From positions 496,001 to 560,000 of the forward strand of contig NZ_CP049913.1 in assembly GCF_011306175.1 (NCBI RefSeq): a DNA stretch of 64,000 nt, in the 5' to 3' direction. Each line of letters starts with the position of its first letter. Within the stretch, counting starts at the first letter, position 1. Of this stretch, positions 29,281-39,860 are shown one piece after another. Below the pieces are notes generated by a model, which searched no databases, was not told the origin of the DNA, and saw only the letters and a list, made by a program, of their open reading frames with translations. Position numbers and translations under genes: made by a program. The stretch comes from Vibrio sp. HDW18. GTDB lineage: Bacteria > Pseudomonadota > Gammaproteobacteria > Enterobacterales > Vibrionaceae.

Positions 29281-29311
29281 ACAAAACCTAGCTTCGGCTA
29301 GGTTTTGTTTT
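29281..29311 (+). terminator. tRNA array terminator
   Basis: ACAAAACCTAGC and GCTAGGTTTTGT form a 12 bp stem with a TTCG tetraloop, then TTTA. Confidence 0.9.
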
Positions 29312-29487
29312 ATCTGCACTTTATATTATTTAGAGCTTGCGTCTTGAGGTTGATAGCACTTGATCAATCGTGTTTTAAGTAGCTCCCTCTTTGCTAGCCC
29401 TCTTGGCTGCAGCTTATTGGCTTAGCATCGATCGAAGTAAAGAGTAAAAAGATAGAACAAAAAATAGATCGCAAAGATTATGCTAAT

Positions 29488-29515
29488 AAAAAACCCAGCC
29501 AATGCTGGGTTTTTT
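29488..29515 (-). terminator. flaC terminator
   Basis: CCCAGC and GCTGGG pair around a CAAT loop with A6 and T6 tracts on either side, 26 bases after the flaC stop. Confidence 0.88.
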
Positions 29516-29540
29516 GCTATCAAGGTTGCCACCACTCAAA

Positions 29541-30674
29541 TTAGCCTAACAGTGCTAGTGCTGAGTTTGGTGCTTGCTTCGCTTGAGCCAGTACTGAACT
29601 GGATGCTTGAGAAAGAATTTGTGATTTCGTCAGTGCTGTCGTCTCTTTGGCAAAATCGGTATCTTTGATCCGGCTCTTAGAAGCATTCACATTTTCGTTA
29701 ATGTTGTCTAAGTTATTGATCGCATGTCCGAAACGGTTTTGGAAAGCACCCAATTCCGCACGGTGGCTATCCACGTATTTCAACGCCGCATCGACCACCG
29801 CGACACTCTCTTGCGCACCACCGACTGTGGTCACATCGAGCGTATTGACGGTCATATCTTTCGCAGTACCAATCTCTAATTCCGTCGCAAGGGCACCGCC
29901 AAAGGTGGCCTCACCGTCAATTTTGTTGTTATCAGTGAATAATTGTAATTTGCCCGCTTCATCCACCGATGCTTTGATCATATCGGTTTGACCGTTAATA
30001 TACGTCGCCAGCTCTTCAATATCATCGCCTTGTTTAGCGGTGATAGTGATGGTCTTCTCACCTTCGCGCTTATCGGTCAGAGTGATGGCAAGATCATTTT
30101 TACCCTCTTCAACGCCCCAGCTTTTATCTTTGCCATTGGCTGCTTCATAAGCTTTACCACCCATCAAGGTGTTATCGCTGCGCATATCTTTGATATTGAG
30201 CATTACCGCTTCGCCGCTATCGGCACCTATTTGGAAAGATTTGGTAGCAAAAGAGCCATTGAGCAGTTTATTACCACCAAAAGAGGTGGTTTCCGCAATC
30301 CGGTTCAGCTCATCATTCAAAGCTGTCACTTCTTCTTGAATCGCCACACGCTCTGATTTTGAGTTCGAACCATTGGCTGATTGCAAAGAGAGATCACGCA
30401 TACGTTGCAGAATATTGGTGGTCTCATTCATCGCCCCTTCTGCAGTTTGCGCCATCGAAATACCATCGTTGGCGTTACGTACCGCAACATCTAAGCCTCG
30501 ACTTTGTACATTCAAACGGTTAGAGATCTGCATCCCTGCAGCATCATCTTTGGCGCTGTTAATTTTGTATCCTGATGATAGACGTTCCATTGACGCCTGT
30601 TGTGCGTTAGTTGCACTGCTCAAGTAGCGTTGAGCTGTCATCGCTGACACATTGGTGTTTACATTCACAGCCAT
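29541..30674 (-). CDS. flaC: Flagellin FlaC
   Basis: The 377-residue flagellin has the conserved D0/D1 ends: [18 protein letters not shown] at the N-terminus and [20 protein letters not shown] with ALALLG at the C-terminus. It diverges from FlaA in the surface-exposed centre. There is no signal peptide; it is exported by the flagellar type III system. In V. cholerae FlaC is a minor filament subunit encoded beside the essential FlaA, and the same order here gives the name. I chose the ATG at 30674 by homology; the track of upstream codons to 30788 contains the sigma-28 promoter. A good sigma-28 site lies about 95 bases upstream. Confidence 0.88.
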   Translation of the reverse strand: MAVNVNTNVSAMTAQRYLSSATNAQQASMERLSSGYKINSAKDDAAGMQISNRLNVQSRGLDVAVRNANDGISMAQTAEGAMNETTNILQRMRDLSLQSANGSNSKSERVAIQEEVTALNDELNRIAETTSFGGNKLLNGSFATKSFQIGADSGEAVMLNIKDMRSDNTLMGGKAYEAANGKDKSWGVEEGKNDLAITLTDKREGEKTITITAKQGDDIEELATYINGQTDMIKASVDEAGKLQLFTDNNKIDGEATFGGALATELEIGTAKDMTVNTLDVTTVGGAQESVAVVDAALKYVDSHRAELGAFQNRFGHAINNLDNINENVNASKSRIKDTDFAKETTALTKSQILSQASSSVLAQAKQAPNSALALLG

Positions 30675-30768
30675 AGTAATATCTCCTGTTGATTTTCCGG
30701 CATAGCGGAACTCCCAAACGGTTTCCGACGTCTCGGTAAACCAAGCAGTTCTCTCAAAGTTACTTCTA

Positions 30769-30795
30769 TTAGCGACTAGTGAAATCAATCCTTTA
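30769..30795 (-). promoter_or_regulatory. Sigma-28 (FliA) promoter of flaC
   Basis: On the minus strand TAAA, 15 bases, then GTCGCTAA. This matches the TAAA-N15-GCCGATAA consensus at six of eight bases in the -10 half with exact spacing. V. cholerae flaC is known to be FliA-dependent. Confidence 0.78.
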
Positions 30796-30971
30796 GTAAA
30801 AAGATAAATTTTGAGCGTAAATCAGTTGATATTCATTCAATCTGAGAGGTAAGCCTCAAATTGGATAGATCTCATCCAAAAAAGCTCAAGTTTTACACCA
30901 AATGGCCGAAGGTAAGGAAAATCAAGGGACAGAGTAAGATCAGTGATGGGTAAAGCGTGAAAAACCGAAAA

Positions 30972-31006
30972 GAAAAAGCCCCTTTCCTTTGAGAGAACGG
31001 GGGCTA
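30972..31006 (-). terminator. flaA terminator
   Basis: On the minus strand AGCCCC and GGGGCT close a 16-base loop and are followed by TTTTTCTTTT. It lies about 195 bases after the flaA stop, so the flaA mRNA would have a long 3' tail. Confidence 0.7.
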
Positions 31007-31199
31007 TTTGCTGGTCGCCATCGCCAATGTGGAGATCAAGAGAAATGAACACATCTAGGCTAACCATTAAGGGGACATAATTATGTTACGTGAATTGAGC
31101 AGTAAGTGAGAGAGCTCAGCTAACGTCGCATAACCATGCCTTGCCAAAGTCCCTTCATTATATACCCACGTCTGAGCTGATTAATGAAGGTCCTCAAAA

Positions 31200-32339
31200 C
31201 TACTGCAATAACGAGATGGCAGAGTTTGGCAACTGTTTTGCTTGGGCCAGAATCGAGGTTCCCGCCTGTTGCAGAATTTGAGATTTAGTCAGTTGCGTGG
31301 TCTCCTTAGCAAAATCGGTATCTTTAATCCGACTTTTCGAAGCTTCCACATTCTCCTGAATATTGGATAAGTTACTGATACTGTGACTGAGTCGGTTCTG
31401 CTTGGCACCGAGATCCGCACGCTGTGAATCGACATATTTCAGCGCTGCATCGATAATGCCCACCGCATTTTGTGAACCACCGACGGTAGTAATATCAATA
31501 TTTTGCACGGTAACATTAGTACCAGGGCCACCATTAAGACCGAGTTCAGTGGCTAAACCACCAGAAATCGTCAAATCACCTTCAATATTGGGCTCGGCCA
31601 CAAAAAGTTGTAATTTGCCATCTTGATCAACCGAGGCTTTGATCAAATCTGTTTGGCCATTGATATAAGTCGCCAATTCTTCAATGTCATCGCCCTCTTT
31701 GGCGATGATATCCAACGCCACGACCTCACCATCTTTCTTCGTAAACTCAAACTTGAGATCGAAAAGATCGGTCGGCACACCCCACTCTTTGGTTTTAGCT
31801 TGATCGGCGATAAAGGTCTGGCCGCCCATGCGGAAATCATCCGCACGTACACTGCTCAGTCCCATAATGATCGCTTCACCTGAGCTAGAGCCGATTTGGA
31901 AAGAAGCCTCGCCAAACGAGCCATTCAGCAATTTACGACCACCGAATGAGGTCGTTTCAGCGATACGGTTTAACTCATCCTGCAGTGCAGTCGACTCCTC
32001 ATTGAGCGCTTGACGCTCAGAAGGCGAGTTGGTGCCATTGGCTGACTGCAATGCTAAGTCACGAATACGTTGCAAAATACTGGTCGATTCATTCATCGCA
32101 CCTTCTGCGGTTTGAGCAATCGAAATACCATCGTTGGCGTTACGCATTGCCACATCCAAGCCACGAGATTGCGCCGTTAAACGGTTTGAAATCTGCAAGC
32201 CTGCCGCGTCATCTTTGGCACTGTTAATACGATTACCGGATGATAGACGTTCCATGGAGGTATTGAGATCGCCAGTCGCTTTCGTCAGGTAACGTTGTGC
32301 GGTCATTGCCGACACGTTGGTATTTACGTTAATGGTCAT
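31200..32339 (-). CDS. flaA: Flagellin FlaA
   Basis: The 379-residue flagellin starts [20 protein letters not shown] and ends [20 protein letters not shown] with LQ. These match V. cholerae FlaA, the major flagellin needed for a filament, nearly residue for residue as I remember it. The centre ([20 protein letters not shown], then [16 protein letters not shown]) is also FlaA-like. The ATG at 32339 has a GGAGAG ribosome site. A sigma-54-like site about 145 bases upstream fits the known FlrC/sigma-54 control of flaA, in contrast with the sigma-28 control of flaC. Confidence 0.93.
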   Translation of the reverse strand: MTINVNTNVSAMTAQRYLTKATGDLNTSMERLSSGNRINSAKDDAAGLQISNRLTAQSRGLDVAMRNANDGISIAQTAEGAMNESTSILQRIRDLALQSANGTNSPSERQALNEESTALQDELNRIAETTSFGGRKLLNGSFGEASFQIGSSSGEAIIMGLSSVRADDFRMGGQTFIADQAKTKEWGVPTDLFDLKFEFTKKDGEVVALDIIAKEGDDIEELATYINGQTDLIKASVDQDGKLQLFVAEPNIEGDLTISGGLATELGLNGGPGTNVTVQNIDITTVGGSQNAVGIIDAALKYVDSQRADLGAKQNRLSHSISNLSNIQENVEASKSRIKDTDFAKETTQLTKSQILQQAGTSILAQAKQLPNSAISLLQ

Positions 32340-32789
32340 AGTTTGCTCTCCTATCGAGTTCGCAAGCTCATTTGCGAAGCGGTCAGCTTGGGTCTCTCTT
32401 GGAAGCACTGACCGTAAATAACTTGCCAAATCTGCCTAACGGCGGATTTAAAAACCGGTTACAACAACTGCTATATCTTATTCAATTAGTGTGCCAACTT
32501 TTTAACCAATCAAAACCCTAGACAAAAATACTTAAATTTCAATTGGTTAACCATTAGCTCTAGTTAAGATAACCACCTTAAATCAGCCACTTATTCTTCT
32601 GGCAACACTTTTTGCCGCTCACTTGCCGCTTTGATTGGCCCAACCAACTTTTCATCAGGCTGATGACAAAGCCGTTTTCGCGCCACTTTTTCACTTCACT
32701 GTTTTTTACTGCACTGCTTTAACTTCACTCACTTCGCTCATATGGCTAAAGCACATAAGGCATTGAAGGTTAGCGACCGTTAAACGGTG
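32340..32789. other. Intergenic region between flaA and flgL (450 bp)
   Basis: The region holds the flaA leader and its sigma-54 candidate at 32481-32496. The part from 32520 to 32789 has no conserved-looking ORF and no strong terminator for flgKL that I can see. Confidence 0.5.
32481..32496 (-). promoter_or_regulatory. Sigma-54 promoter candidate of flaA
   Basis: On the minus strand TGGCAC, ACTAA, TTGAA. The -24 box is perfect and the spacing to the -12 box is right, but the -12 GC is GA. V. cholerae flaA is known to be sigma-54 dependent. Confidence 0.6.
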
Positions 32790-33983
32790 TTAGATATAGT
32801 TAAACAAGGTGAGATCTTTAGTTTTACCAAATGCTTTTTGCGATGCCTCCAACGCTCGTGAATTCTGATTAAAGTCAATCACGGCATGGGCATAATCTAA
32901 ATCTTCAAATGCGCTTTTCGATTTAGCGAGGCTAATTTTAAAATCTTCATGTTGCTCAGCCTGAATATCCAGCGTACTGAGTCGAGCGCCAAGATCGGTT
33001 CTGGTTTTATTCAGATGAATAAACGCAGTATGAAACTCTTCAACCACTTGATGCAGTTGAGCAGTATTGGAGGCATCCGAAACCGAACCCTTGGCATAAC
33101 GGATTGCATCACGAAACGTATCAAATACGCTAAAAGTGCTGCGCGGATTCAGCGCAATGCTGTCGCCTTTGGTGATCTGCCCTTTAAACTGAATATGGAG
33201 ATCTTCAAACTGAATACCGTGTTGCGGATCAAATTCACCCGCTTGCACCACGCTGCCATCACGCTCTAATTGATAACCGTGTTGACCTTGCGCCATCTCG
33301 ACGAAAGTAACTTGGTACACTGAGCTGTCAGCAGGATCACGGTTAATCGCACGCTCTAACAACAGCTCAGATCCCTCTTGCAAAGCATAGTTGGGTTGAT
33401 AGCTGCCAAAGGGATTGGGGATCTCCATAAATACGTGGCTGCCTGGATTGTTAAACGGAATTTCCAAGCTATTGGAGATCTTCATTTTGCGCTGATAATC
33501 ATCACCGGTGTAACTGACGTTACCTTGATTATCACGGAAAAAGGGCTGATTTTTCGGTTTGGTTCCGGCAAAAATATAGTTACCCGATTCATCCTGTACA
33601 TTGGCTAAGTTTAGAAAATTATTGGCCATTTCCTGTAACACTCGCGCGCGTGCCACACGATCTTCAGGTGATAATGAACCATTGATCATCTCCATCACGC
33701 TGCGTTTAGCCGAGTCGGAAAACTCTTCGGTATTGGAGATAATCACCTCTTGATGCTCTAAGCGGTTACGCACTAGCACGATAGCATCTAGATACTGACG
33801 TAATTGCTCTTCTTGCTGACCCACATTTTGGATGTAATGGGTCGCCAGTGGACTATCACTGGCCGATAGCAACTTTTTGCCCGAGGCCAATTGCGCCTGA
33901 TTATTGAAAACTTTCGATTCCTGACGACGAATATCGTTCTGAACCGCTTGATAGTTGTGAAAGCTAGAGATCCGATTCAACAT
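32790..33983 (-). CDS. flgL: FlgL, hook-filament junction protein (HAP3)
   Basis: FlgL sits between FlgK and the first flagellin subunits. The 397-residue protein has a flagellin-like N-terminus (MLNRISSFHNYQAVQNDIRR, then QAQLASGKKLLSASDSPLAT) and C-terminal helix (SKSAFEDLDYAHAVIDFNQN). It is a type III flagellar export substrate with no signal peptide. The start is 12 bases after flgK, and the two form the flgKL operon. Confidence 0.94.
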   Translation of the reverse strand: MLNRISSFHNYQAVQNDIRRQESKVFNNQAQLASGKKLLSASDSPLATHYIQNVGQQEEQLRQYLDAIVLVRNRLEHQEVIISNTEEFSDSAKRSVMEMINGSLSPEDRVARARVLQEMANNFLNLANVQDESGNYIFAGTKPKNQPFFRDNQGNVSYTGDDYQRKMKISNSLEIPFNNPGSHVFMEIPNPFGSYQPNYALQEGSELLLERAINRDPADSSVYQVTFVEMAQGQHGYQLERDGSVVQAGEFDPQHGIQFEDLHIQFKGQITKGDSIALNPRSTFSVFDTFRDAIRYAKGSVSDASNTAQLHQVVEEFHTAFIHLNKTRTDLGARLSTLDIQAEQHEDFKISLAKSKSAFEDLDYAHAVIDFNQNSRALEASQKAFGKTKDLTLFNYI

Positions 33984-33995
33984 GTACCTAGCCCC

Positions 33996-35870
33996 CTATC
34001 GCAATGCCAAAATGGTGTTAAAGGTATCATTGGAAGCTTGAATGATGCGCGATGACGCCATATAGGCTTGCTGAAACTTCATCATATTGGCCGCTTCTTC
34101 ATCAAGATTAACCCCGGAAATAGAAGCGATACGCGATTGTGCCGCCTCTTTTTCTAAATTTGCCACATCGGTTAAACGGGTCATAGTGGCCAATTTTAGC
34201 CCCACATCCGTATTGAGGTTATGGTACAGATCGATAATGGTCGATTCGTGATCATTCATCCGCTTCGCGGTTTGAATATTGTACATTTTGCGCAAGTTGC
34301 CGTTATCACCTTCCGATGGAACTAGGTTGCCAGTGAATTTATCATTGGGCAAAGCGCCTGCGGTCAACTCAAAGGTAGTACCCAGCAGCGTTACCGGCTC
34401 AGTCGGTGGATAAGGTTGTGGTTGCAGTAAAAGATTGCCTTTGGTGTCGGTCACCGCAAACTGATCACCGGTCGGTGAAACAATTACCTCAAATTCGCGC
34501 ATCTCACCGCTCTGCAGAATAGTAAACTTTGCTTTGCCGTGGGCAAAAGTGGTCGACGCTGCAAAGCTTTGAGCGGCAATTTTTGTCGCATCTTCGGTCG
34601 CTAAGCGAATGGCCGCCGCGCCATCGCGGGTTGGACGCACTAAAATTCGCTCGCCAATTTGTGGTGGATTACGCACTTCAACCCGTAAGCCATCAAGATA
34701 TAGGCTGTCTTTTACCAGCGGCAATACCGTTTGTTCACCCGAAGGCAAGGTCACGACAAAGTCGCTACCGTTATACTGCATTGAGTATTCGCCGCCTTTC
34801 AGTTGGCTAACATCCTCGATAAACACCGCCATATCGGCACGCGAATCACTGCTGGTCACCACCCGAGCTCGGGCACTGATCTCTGAGTTAACTCCACTAA
34901 ATAGAGGCTCACCAATGTTGCCGCGCAAATCCAGGCCTTGAGCTTGTAAGCTGTTCACTTCATAGGAAAATGAGAGTGCTAATCGACCGATTTCGTCCAT
35001 CAGATAAGGAATGTGCTCATCACGCATCTCCAAAATGGCTTCCATTTTGCCGCCGATATCATGCGCTGAAATCGGTTTGAGCGCCTGCCCTTCCACCATG
35101 GCTAAACGATGCTGTTGAGTGTCGGGAAAACCATCAATGACTTTCAGTTGGCTCGCTTCAGTACCAGAAACTAGGGTATGCCCATTGCCGATATGAATAT
35201 TAAAACCTTCACCCTGTTTTCTTGGCGTCACGGTCACTTTGGTGTATTGCGACAACTCGGCGACCATTTTTTCATGCTTATCCATCAGATCGTTATGTGG
35301 ACCGGGGACACGCATCATCAAACGCTGTAAATCACGAATTTCGAGAGCAAGCTGGTTGATCCGCTCAACGCCCACTTCTAATCCTTTGTTGGTGATGTCT
35401 TTTTGCTGACGAACCGTTTCATGAAAGTCATTCAGGTTTTGCGAAATCAGCCGCGCTTTTTCCAATACTACTTTACGGCTGCCCAAATCATTCGGGGAAT
35501 CGGCCAAGCTTTTTACCGAATCAAACCATTCATTGAGGTTTTCAGGAATTTTTTTCGATGCCACCGATGACAACAAATTCGACAACATATCTAAATTTTG
35601 CTGGGTATCGCTTTTGAAGGCATGGTTGGTCGAGGCCATGTTCAGCTCTTTAACGGCAAACTGATCCCATGAGCGGCGAACATTTTCCACATGTACGCCC
35701 ATACCATAAGTCTCACCGCCATATTGGCGGGGCATATTGGTCCCTTGGAGTACAGACTGACGGCTGTAACCCTCTGTATTAACATTAGAAATGTTATGAC
35801 CTGTGGTATTGAGTTGTCTCTGAGCGGTCAGTACGCTTTGCGTACCCACATTCAGAAGATCAGACGCCAT
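33996..35870 (-). CDS. flgK: FlgK, hook-associated protein 1
   Basis: FlgK caps the hook and starts the junction zone. The 624-residue protein begins MASDLLNVGTQSVLTAQRQL and contains the rod/hook-family box TTGHNISNVNTEGYSRQ. It ends with the terminal helix segment MKFQQAYMASSRIIQASNDT. It is the first gene of flgKL and is preceded by a well-formed sigma-54 promoter, separating it from the flgB operon upstream. Confidence 0.95.
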   Translation of the reverse strand: MASDLLNVGTQSVLTAQRQLNTTGHNISNVNTEGYSRQSVLQGTNMPRQYGGETYGMGVHVENVRRSWDQFAVKELNMASTNHAFKSDTQQNLDMLSNLLSSVASKKIPENLNEWFDSVKSLADSPNDLGSRKVVLEKARLISQNLNDFHETVRQQKDITNKGLEVGVERINQLALEIRDLQRLMMRVPGPHNDLMDKHEKMVAELSQYTKVTVTPRKQGEGFNIHIGNGHTLVSGTEASQLKVIDGFPDTQQHRLAMVEGQALKPISAHDIGGKMEAILEMRDEHIPYLMDEIGRLALSFSYEVNSLQAQGLDLRGNIGEPLFSGVNSEISARARVVTSSDSRADMAVFIEDVSQLKGGEYSMQYNGSDFVVTLPSGEQTVLPLVKDSLYLDGLRVEVRNPPQIGERILVRPTRDGAAAIRLATEDATKIAAQSFAASTTFAHGKAKFTILQSGEMREFEVIVSPTGDQFAVTDTKGNLLLQPQPYPPTEPVTLLGTTFELTAGALPNDKFTGNLVPSEGDNGNLRKMYNIQTAKRMNDHESTIIDLYHNLNTDVGLKLATMTRLTDVANLEKEAAQSRIASISGVNLDEEAANMMKFQQAYMASSRIIQASNDTFNTILALR

Positions 35871-35926
35871 ACTGCCCCCGAAAACCGATATTAATCAGTA
35901 AAAATCACTGAATCTAAACAGTGTTA

Positions 35927-35941
35927 GCAATATGTATGCCA
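35927..35941 (-). promoter_or_regulatory. Sigma-54 promoter of flgKL
   Basis: On the minus strand TGGCAT, ACATA, TTGC, with the invariant GG and GC ten bases apart as sigma-54 requires. It is about 57 bases upstream of flgK. Confidence 0.75.
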
Positions 35942-36052
35942 GCTTGATGATGTGAGATTTAATCTAATAAAAATAGTGGCTTATGTTTAAAATCAACGCT
36001 AAATAAGCGAGGGGTATCAGCACAGCATGGCAATGATTTAAAGCAGGGGAAC

Positions 36053-36075
36053 AATCACCACCACTGGTGGTGATT
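36053..36075 (-). terminator. Hairpin after flgJ
   Basis: AATCACCACC and GGTGGTGATT form a 10 bp stem with a three-base loop between flgJ and flgKL. The T-run is short (GTTCCCC), so termination may be partial and some readthrough into flgKL is possible. Confidence 0.55.
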
Positions 36076-36127
36076 GAGGAGGGAAGGATAATAAAGCAGC
36101 ACCGCCGAAACCGTTCCGAGCGGCGAG

Positions 36128-37066
36128 TTATAGCAAATCCATATCATCGATTTGAGCTTTAACACGCAGTACTTTATCGGCGTATTGAGGATCGGTCGCA
36201 TAGCCTGCACGATGAATACCGTGAATAAAACGCTCATTATTGCCGCCATGAGCCAGCGCTTGGCTGTAACGTGGGTTACTTTCCAGAAAACGCACGTAGT
36301 CATTAAAGCTGGCATCCAAACTGGAATAAGAGCGAAAAGCCGCTTTCTCCATCACTGGGATCTGGTTGTGATATTCCAAGGTTTGCGTAGCGACTTTATC
36401 ACCTTGCCAACTACGATCGGCCTTGATGTTAAACAGATTATTGCTATTACCGCGGGCATTTTTGACCATCTTTTGCCCCCAGCCGGTTTCTAATGCCGCT
36501 TGCGCAATTAGTAGCGAAGAATCGACCCCAAGCACCCGAGCCGCTTTATCGGCATAAGGTTTCAGTTTAGTCACAAATAACTGGCGAGTATCGCTTGGGC
36601 TTAATTCGACAGCTTGCGTTTTATCCAATCGATCAACCTGCGCCACCTGCAGTTCATCACGCGTGGCACTGGCGGTTTGCCGGGCGTGATCCACACGACG
36701 CATGGCTTGCTGAAAGCCATCTTCACCGCGTTGAGCGCTCGCGCTTTGCCCTGCCGAGAGCTGAGCGACAATCATATCAGCCAAGCCCAGTGAGCCAGAT
36801 GAACTCAGCTCACTTGCCATCTGCTCATCAAGCATTTGCTGATACAAATCTTCATTCTGGCTACCGAACAGATCCGATTTAAAATCGCTATTCGCTTCAC
36901 GCATTGATTTCAGCATCATCGAAGTGAAAATGGATTCAAACTGGCGAGCCGCCGCCGTTAACGCCGATTGCTCAGCAGCTTGATCGCCATTCACCGCCTG
37001 TTGGCGCAATTTATCCAGACTCGCGATATCGTGAATAAAGCCAATATCAGTGGAATTATTAATCAT
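36128..37066 (-). CDS. flgJ: FlgJ, rod-cap protein and peptidoglycan hydrolase
   Basis: The 312-residue protein joins two domains. The N-terminal rod-binding part (residues about 25-110) contains LTAAARQFESIFTSMMLKSM. The C-terminal glucosaminidase domain (residues about 150-305) contains IAQAALETGWGQKMVKNARG with the catalytic Glu and YSSLDASFNDYVRFLESNPR. It opens the cell wall for the rod. It is the last gene of flgBCDEFGHIJ, 10 bases after flgI. Confidence 0.94.
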   Translation of the reverse strand: MINNSTDIGFIHDIASLDKLRQQAVNGDQAAEQSALTAAARQFESIFTSMMLKSMREANSDFKSDLFGSQNEDLYQQMLDEQMASELSSSGSLGLADMIVAQLSAGQSASAQRGEDGFQQAMRRVDHARQTASATRDELQVAQVDRLDKTQAVELSPSDTRQLFVTKLKPYADKAARVLGVDSSLLIAQAALETGWGQKMVKNARGNSNNLFNIKADRSWQGDKVATQTLEYHNQIPVMEKAAFRSYSSLDASFNDYVRFLESNPRYSQALAHGGNNERFIHGIHRAGYATDPQYADKVLRVKAQIDDMDLL

Positions 37067-37076
37067 GATGGGATCC

Positions 37077-38162
37077 TTAAATAATGATCAACTGACCTTC
37101 AATCGCACCGGCTTGTTTTAACGCTTGTAAAATCGCCATTAAATCGGAAGGGGCTGCGCCGACTTCATTGACGGCTCGGACTAAATCATCCAGTGTCAGT
37201 CCCGGCTCAAGCTTAAACATTTTACCTTGTCTCTCCGAGACTTCGATTTCAGTGTTCGGCACCACTACCGTCTGTCCACCCGCCAACGCATTGGGCTGAC
37301 TCACATTAAGATTCTCTTTAATCGCCACTGTCATGCCACCGTGAGTCACCGCAGCCGATTTAAGGCGCACATTTTGCCCAACCACTATGGTGCCCGTGCG
37401 TGAGTTAACGATAATTTTCGCCGCGCTCTCAGCGGGATTAAATTCCAAGTTCTCAATCGCGGAGAGAAACGCCACCCGTTGGCTCAAATCGCGCGGCGCG
37501 CGCACTTTGATCGAAGCGGCATCCACCGCTGAAGCCATCTGTGGCCCCAAAAATTGATTCACGGCATCCGCTAACCGCTGCGCCGTTGTGAAATCGGACT
37601 CAAACAGGTTAAAGGTGATGTAATCTCCGCGGCCAAATGGATTAGGGATTTCACGCTCGACAATCGCACCACTGGAAATCATGCCCACGGTTGGATTATT
37701 ACCAACGATTTTTGAACCATCTGCACCTGAGGCACTAAAACCACTGACCACTAAATTACCTTGCGCCACGGCGTATACTTGCCCATCCAAACCTTTAAGG
37801 AAGGTTTGCATCAAGGTGCCGCCGCGTAAACTCTTGGCAGAGCCAATCGAGGATACAGTGATATCAATGGTTTGCCCTTGTTTGGAAAAAGCGGGTAAAT
37901 CGGCCGTCACAATCACCGCGGCAACATTTTTGGTTTTCGGCTTAGTGCCGGGTGGCAATTGAATGCCGAAATTTTGCAGCATCGCGTTAAAGCTTTGATC
38001 AGTAAAGGGTGTTGACTCTCCCGTACCCGGCAAACCGGTGACCAAGCCGTATCCGACCAGTTGGTTGTTACGTACCCCGGCAACCTGTGCGACATCCTTG
38101 ATCCGTGCCGCTTGTACGCTGGTAGCCAGCAGCAACATCAATAAAATCGTATATTTTTTCAT
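37077..38162 (-). CDS. flgI: FlgI, flagellar P-ring protein
   Basis: FlgI forms the periplasmic P ring around the rod. The 361-residue protein has a Sec signal peptide ([20 protein letters not shown]). It also has the family blocks [39 protein letters not shown] and the C-terminal [15 protein letters not shown] chose the ATG at 38162 since it starts the signal peptide; the Met at 38192 adds ten residues ahead of it. Confidence 0.95.
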   Translation of the reverse strand: MKKYTILLMLLLATSVQAARIKDVAQVAGVRNNQLVGYGLVTGLPGTGESTPFTDQSFNAMLQNFGIQLPPGTKPKTKNVAAVIVTADLPAFSKQGQTIDITVSSIGSAKSLRGGTLMQTFLKGLDGQVYAVAQGNLVVSGFSASGADGSKIVGNNPTVGMISSGAIVEREIPNPFGRGDYITFNLFESDFTTAQRLADAVNQFLGPQMASAVDAASIKVRAPRDLSQRVAFLSAIENLEFNPAESAAKIIVNSRTGTIVVGQNVRLKSAAVTHGGMTVAIKENLNVSQPNALAGGQTVVVPNTEIEVSERQGKMFKLEPGLTLDDLVRAVNEVGAAPSDLMAILQALKQAGAIEGQLIII

Positions 38163-38251
38163 GGCGGATAACCTTACTCTTAAAAACAACAATGAGGCCC
38201 AAAGGCCTCACCGTGCATTATGCTGTCAAAAAACTCGTCCAGCGGCGCGAC

Positions 38252-39028
38252 TTATAAAGACACATTAAAAAATCGTGCCAAGAATCCAGGTTCTTGCATA
38301 TCTTGATTGGTTCCGGTCCCCGAATATTGGATCCGCGCGTTAGAAATTCGGTTAGAAGCAATCGTATTATCAAATTCAATATCGTCCGGACGAATAGTGC
38401 CACTTAAGCGGATATATTCATCGCCAGTGTTCAACGTGAGCCATTTTTCACCACGGATCACTAGGTTACCGTTAGCAAGCACTTCAATCACTTCAACGGT
38501 AATCGAACCCGACATGCTGTTACTTTGATTGGCCGCTGCACTACCTGAAAATTTATTATCATTTTTCAGCGCATAAGAAAAATTGTAATCACCAATGGTT
38601 AAATCTCTGCCGCCGACGGCAAGTGGATCCATTGAGGCATCATTTTTCTTTTTCAGATCTGCATCAGCACTTTTCGCCGCTTTGGTACTTTCATTCAAAT
38701 TGACGGTAATAATATCGCCAATCCCGCGCGGTTTTGAATCATCGTACAAACTGTTGGATCGGGCTAAATTAAACAAAGATCCGGTTTCGGCTGCATAGTG
38801 CTCCGGTTTCGCTTTGGGATAAATCGGTGCCCATGCTGGATCGCCCGCCACAGGATCGGTGCGGTTACGCAGTGCATCGGTCAAGCCTGAGCTGCTTTCG
38901 GATTTATCGCCTTCCACCGCATCCACCGTAGTGGTGCCTTGAATGGTTTCAGACGACTCAATCGGCGCTTGAATTAAGCTGCAGCCAGAAAGCAAAATCA
39001 ATAAGCTTACAGCGAGTAGACGTTTCAT
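38252..39028 (-). CDS. flgH: FlgH, flagellar L-ring lipoprotein
   Basis: FlgH is the outer-membrane L ring. The 258-residue protein has a lipobox in [13 protein letters not shown]. Family blocks are [28 protein letters not shown]-like [20 protein letters not shown], and the C-terminal [20 protein letters not shown]. In sheathed Vibrio flagella this ring sits below the H-ring proteins FlgT, FlgO and FlgP, which are also encoded in this window. Confidence 0.95.
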   Translation of the reverse strand: MKRLLAVSLLILLSGCSLIQAPIESSETIQGTTTVDAVEGDKSESSSGLTDALRNRTDPVAGDPAWAPIYPKAKPEHYAAETGSLFNLARSNSLYDDSKPRGIGDIITVNLNESTKAAKSADADLKKKNDASMDPLAVGGRDLTIGDYNFSYALKNDNKFSGSAAANQSNSMSGSITVEVIEVLANGNLVIRGEKWLTLNTGDEYIRLSGTIRPDDIEFDNTIASNRISNARIQYSGTGTNQDMQEPGFLARFFNVSL

Positions 39029-39051
39029 CGCGGGCCCCTTTCAATCAGCTA

Positions 39052-39840
39052 TTACAGTTGTTGGTTAACAAAACTCATCATCTTATCGACGGCTGAGATC
39101 ACTTTTGAGTTCATCTCGTACACTCGCTGCGCTTCAATCATGTTGACCAACTCTTCGGTAACGTTGACATTGGAGGTTTCCAACATTGATTGACGAATAT
39201 CGCCCAAACCATCTAATCCCGGCACGCCTTCTTGTGGCTCACCACTGGCTCCGGTTGGTAAATAAAGGTTTTGTCCAATCGGCTCTAAGCCACCGGGGTT
39301 AATAAAATCCACCGTGGTAATTTGGCCAAGCACTTGGTTATCTTGCTGCCCACGTACGCGGACCGAAACTTCACCATCGTTACCAATGGTGATCGAAATC
39401 GCCTCTTCTGGGATGACGATTTCCGGTTGTAAACGATAACCGGCACCGGAGGTGACGATCGCGCCTTCATCATCCAGTGTGAACTGACCATTGCGGCTAT
39501 AAGCAATGTTGCCATCGGGCATCAGGATTTGGAAAAAGCCATCGCCCTCAATCATCATGTCCAAACTATTGGATGTGGTTTGCGCATTACCATGGGTGTG
39601 CACCTTTTGGGTTGCCACCACCTTAGAACCCGCCCCAAGCATCAAACCACTCGGCAAACGAGTGTTTTGCGAAGATTGTGCGCCTGGCTGGTTAATGTTT
39701 TGGTAAAACAGATCTTCAAATACCGCACGCCCTTTTTTAAAGCCTACGGTCGAGGCGTTGGCGAGGTTATTGGAGATCGTGGCAATATTGGTTTGTTGGG
39801 CATCTAAGCCGGTCTTACTGACCCACAGTGCAGGTTGCAT
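39052..39840 (-). CDS. flgG: FlgG, distal rod protein
   Basis: The 262-residue protein begins MQPALWVSKTGLDAQQTNIA with the rod/hook box ISNNLANASTVGFKKGRAVF. It ends with the conserved helix LVNMIEAQRVYEMNSKVISA. It forms the distal rod inside the LP rings and lies between flgF and flgH, as in other gammaproteobacteria. Confidence 0.95.
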   Translation of the reverse strand: MQPALWVSKTGLDAQQTNIATISNNLANASTVGFKKGRAVFEDLFYQNINQPGAQSSQNTRLPSGLMLGAGSKVVATQKVHTHGNAQTTSNSLDMMIEGDGFFQILMPDGNIAYSRNGQFTLDDEGAIVTSGAGYRLQPEIVIPEEAISITIGNDGEVSVRVRGQQDNQVLGQITTVDFINPGGLEPIGQNLYLPTGASGEPQEGVPGLDGLGDIRQSMLETSNVNVTEELVNMIEAQRVYEMNSKVISAVDKMMSFVNQQL

Positions 39841-39860
39841 ACTTTGGCTCCTAACTTAAA

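Larger units (their letters stand above)
30675..31199. other. Intergenic region between flaC and flaA (525 bp)
   Basis: The region holds the flaC ribosome site (AGGAGAT), the flaC sigma-28 promoter at 30769-30795 and the flaA terminator at 30972-31006. An imperfect CCTTCATTA / TAATGAAGG inverted repeat lies at 31152-31190. No open frame in it looks like a gene. Confidence 0.6.

Noticed and set aside
28420..29284. Minus-strand ORFs with the peptide GLPGFEPGNGGIKSRCLTAW
   Set aside because: They are antisense readings of the tRNA-Gln and tRNA-Leu genes, a well-known false annotation; the repeats in them are tRNA repeats.
30675..30788. N-terminal extension of flaC
   Set aside because: Flagellins start at MAVNVNTN, and the extension covers the flaC leader and sigma-28 promoter.
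32600..32615. Plus-strand sigma-54-like sequence TGGCAACACTTTTTGC
   Set aside because: The GG to GC distance is one base too long for sigma-54, and there is no plus-strand gene downstream.
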